A stretch of DNA of 20,167 nt, taken from an uncultured Hungatella sp. GTDB taxonomy: Bacteria > Bacillota > Clostridia > Lachnospirales > Lachnospiraceae. Made by a program: the position numbers and the translations under genes. How positions within the stretch are numbered: position 1 is the stretch's first letter; the number at the start of each line of letters is the position of its first letter. The stretch covers positions 1 through 20,167 of the forward strand of contig CAJTUV010000047.1 in the NCBI GenBank assembly GCA_910579515.1, in the 5' to 3' direction. This document shows positions 14,736 to 20,167 of the stretch, piece by piece. The notes under the pieces are model-generated. The model did not search any database. It saw only the letters and a list, made by a program, of their open reading frames with translations, and was not told the DNA's origin.

Positions 14736-17700
14736 CACGTCACCCCCAAAACACTTACATCATATCCACGCCGATCAAGTTCGGATAGAATATCTGGTAT
14801 TGATAGCCTCGCAAATGTCTCCCCGTCATAATTTAAGTTAATTGTTACTGGAACGCTTTCTCTTGCATACTCGTTTCGACTCATCACATTTTCTAATGCT
14901 TGTTCGATTGTTGATAACGGGGCCTCGATATTTGTCTTTCCTGCCGGCTGGTCTCCTAAGATGGCCATGAATGGGTTGCCACCTCGGATGACTGCGCCGG
15001 AAGCAAGCTGCGGAACGTTTTCCATCAAAGACCGGTGGACAGATGAAACCGCCTGGTAGGAAGCCGCAAACGGGCCATCCCCACCGCCAAATAGTTTTCC
15101 CGCCACAGAACCAATTTTCTTATATCCGCTGGCAAGGAAATCCTTTACTGCGTCGATGGCGTTTCTTATCCACTCGATAAAATCTTTCAGCTTATCAATA
15201 ACTGGTGAAAGTGAATTTACGATAGAATCCTTTACATTCGTAAAAACCTCTGCTGCATCTGTCTTAAAGGATGTAAACTTCTCCATAAGTTCAGAAACTT
15301 TTTCTTTGATATTCTTCACTTTTGAGTCAATAGTTTCTTTCATGGAAGCCCATACAGATTCGAGTTTCAGCTTCAGAGCATCAAATTTTTCCGTGGCTGT
15401 TTCCTTTATATTTTTCCATATTTTGGCAAGGGATTCTTTCAAGGTATTCCACGTCTGCTCTGCAACTTTTTTAATATTGTCCCATGTTTCAGTAAGGAAT
15501 TGCTTTAAAGTATTCCATATTTGTTCCGCATTACTTTTTATTGCCTCCCACTTTTCTTCAAAAAACAGAAGAAGTTCTTCCAACGCAGTATCAAACCATT
15601 CCTTCAATGTCTCCCATATTTCCTGTATGCCAAGAAGAAGCCCCTCGATTAAATTTTGCCCCAATTCCGCCATGACAGTTGATGGGCTGTGGATTCCAAA
15701 CCCCTCTTTGAATCCACTAACAAATGGGGCAATAATATGTTCATATATCCACTCATTTATCCCTTTTATTCTATCAATAATTCCATTAAAGAGACCTTCA
15801 ATCATTGCGTTAGCAGTTTCAAACCATGCTGCGTCTTCTCCAATGCCGCTCAATGATTCTTTAAAATATCCAATGAAATAATTGTAAAGTTCCCTCCCCT
15901 TATTAATTCCTGATTTTTGAAGTGCTTTCAAAATGTCAATATGCGCTGCGATAATTTCTCCGATGAGATTTCCAACAGAAGAAAACGTACCCTTATAATC
16001 AAATCCATTAAAGAAATCTTTTATACTGTCAATTATCTTTTGAGGAAGCTTGCCCCACTCAACTCCATCTATTAGACCTGACAGAAAGTCGAAAATACTG
16101 ATTGCAAAGGTAGACATGGTTTCTCCAACGGATTCCCAATCAATTTTTCCAAAGAACGCCGTTATAGAAGTCATGATCTTCTTTCCTACTTCTTTCCAGT
16201 CTATAGCGTCCACGGTTTCTTTAATGAAATCCAAAAGTGCATTAAAAGCTTCTCCAGCGGTTTTGCCTAAGTTTTCCCATTCGATTCCTTTTAGCGAATC
16301 AGATATGGCTTTTCCTATTTTTTTGCCAAGCTCATCCCATTTTACGGTAGTTATAAGAGTGTATATAGTATTAATAAACGTATTGATAAATTTAGAGGCG
16401 GCTTTCGATATGGCTTCCCAATTTATCTTTTCTACAAAAGAATTTATTGCGTCTCCCAGACCTTTTGCGCCGGTAACGAAAGTATCGTAAATCAAATCCC
16501 AATCTATATTTTCGAAAAATCCGTTAACTGCCTCTGCTATAAAATTCCCGATGGCCTGCCAATTTAATTTATGGACAAAGGAATTTAAAAATTCAAATCC
16601 GGTGTTTATAATCTCCACCAAAGCCTTGCCTATGGAGTACCCAAGTCCATCAACATTTATGACTCCATTAATTAGCGTCGCAAGACTTTCCCCGATTTTT
16701 CGGACGTTTTCTTTTATGTCATCCCAGGAAATGTTTTCCAGAGCTTCTTTGAGTTTTTGCCCCAACATTTTTCCTAGTGCGGAAAAATCAGAGTTTTCCC
16801 ACATATCTACGAACCAGTCCGCTATGTTTTTCCACTTATCATCCACTTCAGCTTCTTCAAACATGTCTGCGGCGGATTCCAATCCACCCGCCCCACCGCC
16901 GCCAGAATCATTTTTCTTTTCCAGCACATGCAAGTCATCAAAATCGGCCAGTGCGCCTCTTGCTTTATCTGCTGCTTTAGCTGTACCGCCCAGAGATTTA
17001 TTATAATCATCCTGAATCTTCTTAGCTTTTGTAAAGGTGCTTTTTCCGCCTAATACAGCCATAAACTGTGCAACATACGTCATTGCTGTTGTAAGGGCCC
17101 CAATCAGACTGTTAAGCCAGGGAATAACCATTTGAACAATGGGAGCAAACGCTGCCGCAAATTGATTTCCAAGTGTGGACATAGCGTTTTTCATACCCTG
17201 GACGCTTTGAGCGTAGGAATCTGAATATACGGCAAAATTTGAAAACCCAGCTTTCATACCGGATATCATGGCATTAAATCCCTTGGAAATCCAGTTAAAA
17301 ACCAGCAACGACAAGGCCAAACCCTTTATTCTGCTTGTAAAAGTAGACAGCATTCCTCCACTTTTCTTCGTGTTACTTGTTATAGAAGAAAACAACTTTT
17401 TTGATATACTAAATATTCCAGAAAAAGCTTTGCTTCCCGCTTTTCCAATAGCAGAAAATCCTGAACTGACTGCACTAAATGCTTTCCGTGCTAATGTGCG
17501 CATGTTCTCAAATTTGTTAGGTATGTCTTCAAGAGTTGTCCCGTAGTCTCTTATTTCCTGCCTAAGACGACTAACTTCTTTAATCCTATCATCATAGTCT
17601 TTATATCCTTCTGTTCGTTCTACTTTTTTTAAGTCAGCAATTTCTTGTTCAAGCTGCTTTAATCGCTCCACCTTTGCGATTATCTGGTCGTTAGAAACTA

Positions 17701-18733
17701 CAGTATTTTTCCTTATTTGCGCAAGGCGCTGTTCTTCAGCTACTTCTGCTTGTAATTTTGCTTGTAACTCTGTCTCCTTTTGAATCCTAGCATTTTCTTT
17801 TTGAAGATTTCTTTCTTGCTGTTCCTCAATCCTGCGCTGTGCTGCTTCCTGTTTTTCTACTTCCGCCTGTCTTTGAGAATCAGTTTTTGTTACTTCTTTA
17901 TAAATATTTTTTTCAGCTTCAAGCAATTCGGCCCTAAGCTTTAACTGTTCTTGCATTTCTGGAGACTCTATACCAAATCCCATTTGCGATAATTCTAATA
18001 TCTTCTGATTGACATCTGCAATTTTCCCCTCAATAGAATCCAATCCATAAATTTCTTTCTGTACAGATTCCGTAATTCTCTTAGTGTAAGCTTGAAGCTC
18101 CTGATTGTATTCGGTTAATTTCTTAGCTGCATAGTCATACTCCTGATCTCCTGGTCCAAATCCTTGCGCTGAAAGCTCTTTTAATCCATTTTTTGTCTCT
18201 GAAATAAGACTTAATAATGTAGTTCTGACTCTTTTTGTTGACTCTTCGCTTTTTTCTTGCTCCACTCTAAGGGATTTAAGCGTTTCTTCTAACTCCTGAA
18301 TCTCATTTAAAGTACTTTGGTATAATGGTGTAGATTGCGCGCCAACCTGTTCAAGTGACTTTTTTTGGTTGATGAGATCTTCTAATAGGCTTTCAATATA
18401 TTCTGTATCTTCTTCGAATTTATCAATACGAAGAATTTCATATTCTAGTTCTTCAGGGGTGGAAATTTCATTTTCCTGCCCTCGCTGCTCCGTTACTCTT
18501 TCAACAGAAATTTTTACAGGTTCTTCAATCCGTTTTTCTTCTTTTTCAATATCATCAAAAACTTCTTTAATTTCCTTTTTTGCGTCGGAAGTGTCTACTT
18601 CGATTTTGACGTCAGAAGAATCGGAAATGTTTTCTGCAAGCCTTCTGGACTTTGCTTCCAGCTTTTTCCCGTCTTCGTCAAATCCCTTTGTATCAATTCC
18701 AGTTCCTATCCTTATACTTCCATCATATTCCAT
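14735..18733 (-). CDS. Tail tape measure protein
   Basis: 1332 residues. The N-terminus (YDGSIRIGTGIDTKGFDEDG) is typical of Firmicute tape measures. A long charged coiled coil follows to about residue 400, then a hydrophobic segment near 465-490 (LALSLLVFNWISKGFNAMI), a Gly/Ser-rich hinge near 610, an array of Trp-centred repeats (about 668-898), the family motif FGIHSPST near 1010, and a seven-unit 11-residue repeat (about 1060-1140). It sets tail length and is ejected during DNA entry. At roughly 1.5 angstrom per residue the tail would be near 200 nm, a rule-of-thumb estimate. The GGTGGTGA ribosome site lies within the end of a leader ORF (18738-18797). Confidence 0.95.
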   Translation of the reverse strand: MEYDGSIRIGTGIDTKGFDEDGKKLEAKSRRLAENISDSSDVKIEVDTSDAKKEIKEVFDDIEKEEKRIEEPVKISVERVTEQRGQENEISTPEELEYEILRIDKFEEDTEYIESLLEDLINQKKSLEQVGAQSTPLYQSTLNEIQELEETLKSLRVEQEKSEESTKRVRTTLLSLISETKNGLKELSAQGFGPGDQEYDYAAKKLTEYNQELQAYTKRITESVQKEIYGLDSIEGKIADVNQKILELSQMGFGIESPEMQEQLKLRAELLEAEKNIYKEVTKTDSQRQAEVEKQEAAQRRIEEQQERNLQKENARIQKETELQAKLQAEVAEEQRLAQIRKNTVVSNDQIIAKVERLKQLEQEIADLKKVERTEGYKDYDDRIKEVSRLRQEIRDYGTTLEDIPNKFENMRTLARKAFSAVSSGFSAIGKAGSKAFSGIFSISKKLFSSITSNTKKSGGMLSTFTSRIKGLALSLLVFNWISKGFNAMISGMKAGFSNFAVYSDSYAQSVQGMKNAMSTLGNQFAAAFAPIVQMVIPWLNSLIGALTTAMTYVAQFMAVLGGKSTFTKAKKIQDDYNKSLGGTAKAADKARGALADFDDLHVLEKKNDSGGGGAGGLESAADMFEEAEVDDKWKNIADWFVDMWENSDFSALGKMLGQKLKEALENISWDDIKENVRKIGESLATLINGVINVDGLGYSIGKALVEIINTGFEFLNSFVHKLNWQAIGNFIAEAVNGFFENIDWDLIYDTFVTGAKGLGDAINSFVEKINWEAISKAASKFINTFINTIYTLITTVKWDELGKKIGKAISDSLKGIEWENLGKTAGEAFNALLDFIKETVDAIDWKEVGKKIMTSITAFFGKIDWESVGETMSTFAISIFDFLSGLIDGVEWGKLPQKIIDSIKDFFNGFDYKGTFSSVGNLIGEIIAAHIDILKALQKSGINKGRELYNYFIGYFKESLSGIGEDAAWFETANAMIEGLFNGIIDRIKGINEWIYEHIIAPFVSGFKEGFGIHSPSTVMAELGQNLIEGLLLGIQEIWETLKEWFDTALEELLLFFEEKWEAIKSNAEQIWNTLKQFLTETWDNIKKVAEQTWNTLKESLAKIWKNIKETATEKFDALKLKLESVWASMKETIDSKVKNIKEKVSELMEKFTSFKTDAAEVFTNVKDSIVNSLSPVIDKLKDFIEWIRNAIDAVKDFLASGYKKIGSVAGKLFGGGDGPFAASYQAVSSVHRSLMENVPQLASGAVIRGGNPFMAILGDQPAGKTNIEAPLSTIEQALENVMSRNEYARESVPVTINLNYDGETFARLSIPDILSELDRRGYDVSVLGVT
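15319..15550 (-). repeat. 11-residue (33-bp) repeat array in tape measure
   Basis: Seven consecutive 11-residue units beginning with Trp (once Phe): WEAIKSNAEQI, WNTLKQFLTET, WDNIKKVAEQT, WNTLKESLAKI, WKNIKETATEK, FDALKLKLESV, WASMKETIDSK. The spacing is exact with no insertions, giving a hendecad helix with one aromatic per unit. In tape measure proteins such regular units add fixed length, so unit gain or loss would change tail length in steps. Confidence 0.85.
16035..16735 (-). repeat. Trp-anchored 20/27-residue repeats in tape measure
   Basis: A set of degenerate units of the form (I/V)-(D/E/N/K)-W-x-x-(I/L/V)-G-K-x-(I/A). Successive anchor Trp residues are spaced 20, 27, 27, 20, 27 and 20, then 27 and 20 to a final Tyr, so most of the array is a 47-residue double unit. 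One early anchor has become Leu. Such arrays are known in Firmicute tape measures; the alternation is directly visible here. Confidence 0.8.
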
Positions 18734-18737
18734 AGTC

Positions 18738-18797
18738 TCACCACCTTAAAAATAAAAAGGTGCCACAGACGCGCATTACACGCATCCATGACACCAT
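18738..18797 (-). CDS. Putative 19-aa leader peptide upstream of tape measure
   Basis: A 20-codon frame, MVSWMRVMRVCGTFLFLRW then TGA, preceded by GGGGAAGGA 4 bases before its ATG. The frame reads through the entire terminator hairpin and its U-tract, and stops 4 bases before the tape-measure ATG, covering the tape-measure ribosome site. The terminator stem begins at the G of the leader start codon, so a ribosome on this frame would prevent the hairpin. Translation is not proven; the arrangement fits a leader peptide that couples translation to read-through. Confidence 0.45.
   Translation of the reverse strand: MVSWMRVMRVCGTFLFLRW
18748..18795 (-). terminator. Terminator/attenuator just before tape measure gene
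   Basis: On the minus strand, GGTGTCATGGATGCG (18781-18795) pairs with CGCGTCTGTGGCACC (18759-18773) over 15 positions, four of them G-U, with a 7-base loop, followed directly by TTTTTATTTTT (18748-18758). This is a good intrinsic terminator lying between a promoter (18849-18857) and the tape-measure start at 18733, which makes it an attenuator candidate rather than a gene-end terminator. Confidence 0.75.
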
Positions 18798-18807
18798 TTA
18801 GTCCTTC

Positions 18808-18827
18808 CCCTATGCCAATTCATAGGG
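18808..18827 (-). promoter_or_regulatory. Leader hairpin overlapping leader-peptide ribosome site
   Basis: CCCTATG and CATAGGG form a perfect 7-bp stem with a 6-base loop. The 3' arm on the minus-strand RNA runs into the GGGGAAGGA purine stretch that would serve the 19-codon leader ORF, so folding could limit leader translation. The hairpin is visible; the control role is inferred. Confidence 0.5.
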
Positions 18828-18848
18828 AGCACTGATTTAGTTGTGTAT

Positions 18849-18884
18849 ATTGTACCATTGTTTGGGAAGATATTTGTACCAAAT
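18849..18884 (-). promoter_or_regulatory. Extended -10 promoter with near-palindromic upstream site
   Basis: TGG-TACAAT (18849-18857) is an extended -10 element. Upstream lies ATTTGtacCAAAT (18872-18884), a 5+5 bp inverted repeat with a 3-base centre. The TTGGTA within it sits 22 bases from the -10, too far for a normal -35, so it reads better as a regulator site. The same site occurs at the antirepressor promoter (19840-19858). A transcript from here would start near 18842 and meet the attenuator after about 90 bases. Confidence 0.55.
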
Positions 18885-18925
18885 TAAAAAAGAAACTGCT
18901 GACTGAATATCGACCAACAGTTTCT
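18882..18925 (-). terminator. Terminator of the antirepressor gene
   Basis: AGAAACTG (18891-18898) and CAGTTTCT (18918-18925) form an 8-bp perfect stem, with further partial pairing inside, followed on the minus strand by TTTTTTAATTT. It lies 32 bases after the antirepressor stop, and its U-tract abuts the ATTTGtacCAAAT site of the next promoter. Confidence 0.8.
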
Positions 18926-18956
18926 ATGTTTGAAAATATTTAGTTCATGCGGATTT

Positions 18957-19718
18957 TTAGTCTCTGGCTAGGAATTTGTTGATAAAATACTGTTGTCCTT
19001 TGCCAGTGACCTTTGTTGTCTTGCTTACGGTGGTGTGTCCGTCCGCGTGCGTGATTGCGGTTTCTTTAATCTCGAACAAGCCTAACTCCATGCTTTTCTG
19101 TGTTGGCATATTGTAGTCAGTGCCTCTTCTGCTGATAAGGTACTTTTGTTCCCTCAACTGTGTGAACAAGCGTTTCTCTCCCGTTTCGTATCCGTTCTGT
19201 TTGAGTATTTTCGCCAATTCCCCGACAAGGATTGAAGCCTTGCTTGTTGATACAGCGTCCGCAAAGACTTCTTTCGGTTTCATGCGGCTCACATCTTCCA
19301 ATAATGCGGCATTACGCTCTTTTTCTTCTTTTAGCTTTGTGGCAAGCTGTATGAGGAAATCGGGGGAAGATAAAGCCTTTTCCAGTGTGTCCGCTGTCAT
19401 GTATGCGCCATGCTTACGGATAGAGGGAATGATCTCGTCTGCCACCTTTGCTTGAAACCGCTCTGCTGTCTCGTTCTTGGCTTTCATTGCCAAGCGGTAG
19501 AAGATGTTTTCGGGGATAAAACTGTCTTTCCCCACTTCTGGGGAAAATCCTAATTCCTCTAAATATGAGGAAACACGCTCCCACTTTACATACTCGACAC
19601 CGTTCTTCATCTGGACGAACCCTAACCCTCTCGCCACATTCTCCAGTTTCAGATACGCCGTTCCGTCCTTCTCGTAACAATCCACACCGCTTATGTTTTC
19701 AATCTGTAATTCTTTCAT
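18957..19718 (-). CDS. Phage antirepressor, Bro-N and KilAC domains
   Basis: 253 residues. Residues about 10-110 are a Bro-N domain (YLKLENVARGLGF, then RLAMKAKNETAERFQAKVAD and EIIPSIRKHGAYM). After a helical linker, residues about 150-250 are the antirepressor KilAC domain (LVGELAKILKQNGYETGEKR, then NMPTQKSMELGLFEIKE and KVTGKGQQYFINKF). Such proteins bind phage repressors or DNA and influence the lysogeny decision. It has its own promoter (about 19825-19853), a structured 5' leader and its own terminator, so it is an independent unit. Its place directly before the tape measure gene is unusual and it may be an inserted moron. The ATG has an AGG site 6 bases upstream. Confidence 0.9.
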   Translation of the reverse strand: MKELQIENISGVDCYEKDGTAYLKLENVARGLGFVQMKNGVEYVKWERVSSYLEELGFSPEVGKDSFIPENIFYRLAMKAKNETAERFQAKVADEIIPSIRKHGAYMTADTLEKALSSPDFLIQLATKLKEEKERNAALLEDVSRMKPKEVFADAVSTSKASILVGELAKILKQNGYETGEKRLFTQLREQKYLISRRGTDYNMPTQKSMELGLFEIKETAITHADGHTTVSKTTKVTGKGQQYFINKFLARD

Positions 19719-19758
19719 GCTTTACCTGCCTTTCTGTAAATTCGCCTTATATCAGTAT

Positions 19759-19813
19759 AGCGGAGAAACGGTTAAGGCTTACCGCTTGTCGTGAGTACTG
19801 CACTATCTCCGCT
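19759..19813 (-). ncRNA. Structured 5' leader of antirepressor mRNA
   Basis: AGCGGAGA and TCTCCGCT form a closing 8-bp perfect stem (19806-19813 with 19759-19766) around 39 bases. Two smaller stems fit inside: one at CGGT...ACCG and one around GTG...CAC. It could fold as a three-way junction about 40 bases before the antirepressor start codon. I do not recognise a known riboswitch class. Confidence 0.35.
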
Positions 19814-19824
19814 GAAATAATCGT

Positions 19825-19858
19825 ATCATAGAATCGGAAATAATTTGTACCAAGTTAT
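19825..19858 (-). promoter_or_regulatory. Antirepressor promoter overlapped by operator-like dyad
   Basis: TTGGTA (19848-19853) and TATGAT (19825-19830) are separated by 17 bases on the minus strand, the standard spacing. The -35 is inside ATAATTTGtacCAAGTTAT (19840-19858), an inverted repeat with 7 of 8 arm positions matching. The core recurs at 18872-18884. The site also overlaps the stop codon of the 84-aa gene upstream. Binding here would block the promoter, so it is a good candidate operator. Confidence 0.6.
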
Positions 19859-20109
19859 CTCGTACCGATAAAGAATAGAATCATGGCAAGCCATACAGTA
19901 ATGAAAAACAGCACCATAACCAAATCTTCAAATTCCATCGGCTTACGTTCTCTGCGTTCCAGGCGTGACGCTTTCAGGAACTTGTCTTTGTCCTTCTCAG
20001 CGCCCTTTATGGTGTGGATAACCTCTTTGAACTTTCTTTCGTCTTTCATACCGCCACCGTCTTTCCACATGTTAGAGGAGGCACTGTATTCTGAAAGCCA
20101 CTTGCGCAT
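19855..20109 (-). CDS. Small membrane-anchored protein of unknown function
   Basis: 84 residues: a charged, probably helical N-terminal part (KFKEVIHTIKGAEKDKDKFL, then KASRLERRERKPMEFED) and one C-terminal membrane helix at about residues 62-81 (LVMVLFFITVWLAMILFFIG). AGAGGGG lies before the ATG at 20109; an internal ATG (residue 21) is a less likely start. The protein would be tail-anchored with its basic part in the cytoplasm. It lies immediately upstream of the antirepressor promoter. No family is recognised. The 58 bases to its right hold its ribosome site and part of a possible promoter but no gene. Confidence 0.6.
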   Translation of the reverse strand: MRKWLSEYSASSNMWKDGGGMKDERKFKEVIHTIKGAEKDKDKFLKASRLERRERKPMEFEDLVMVLFFITVWLAMILFFIGTR

Positions 20110-20167
20110 GAGATTCCCCTCTTTGTCGGTTTAGGCGTTGCAAAAAGAATATAATCAGACAACTGTT

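Noticed and set aside
1..20167. CRISPR arrays, tRNA or rRNA genes, insertion sequences
   Set aside because: No regularly spaced repeats with unique spacers outside protein-coding repeats, no tRNA-like cloverleaf and no transposase were seen.

Overview
The window looks like chromosome of a spore-forming Firmicute, most likely a gut-type Clostridia/Lachnospiraceae member. It carries SpoVA spore proteins, strong GGAGG ribosome sites, moderate GC and a siphophage-type prophage with Firmicute tail and lysis genes. This lineage call is inferred from gene content only. Every convincing protein gene is on the minus strand, so transcription runs from high to low coordinates.

Host part (1 to about 8000). 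From upstream to downstream there is a three-gene operon: a two-repeat DUF1538 membrane protein (6381-7919), a tandem PII-like protein (5683-6369), and a MerR-family regulator fused to a SAM-dependent methyltransferase (4490-5686, TTG start). Its promoter is at 7965-7994, with 11-bp-period direct repeats upstream of it. Next comes a dTDP-rhamnose set, rfbA-rfbB-rfbD (4364 down to 1564). A promoter with TTGACA and TATAAT separated by 19 bp, with a perfect palindrome centred in the spacer, drives it. That is the geometry of MerR-controlled promoters, and a MerR-family gene lies just upstream. rfbC is absent. spoVAD and spoVAE follow, without spoVAC, and end at a strong hairpin terminator (59-95).

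Prophage part (about 8125 to the right edge). In transcription order, right to left: a small membrane protein, a Bro-N/KilAC antirepressor with its own promoter and terminator, then a compact leader (promoter, hairpin, 19-codon leader ORF overlapping a terminator). After these come the tape measure protein (1332 aa), a small tail protein, a baseplate-hub/tail-spike-like protein, four fibre or baseplate proteins, a 94-aa protein, a 34-aa CD1375-type mini-protein, a coiled-coil/TM XhlA-like protein, holin and a CHAP endolysin. Head, terminase, neck, major tail, integrase and repressor genes are not in view. The prophage end is presumably in the gene-free stretch 7995-8264.

The most interesting points are regulatory: the leader-peptide/terminator arrangement just before the tape measure gene, a near-palindromic site shared by the antirepressor and tape-measure promoters, the MerR-methyltransferase with its 19-bp-spacer promoter, and the phased direct repeats upstream of the DUF1538/PII operon. 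A homologous C-terminal tag on two different tail proteins is also notable. None of these has been tested by database search here.
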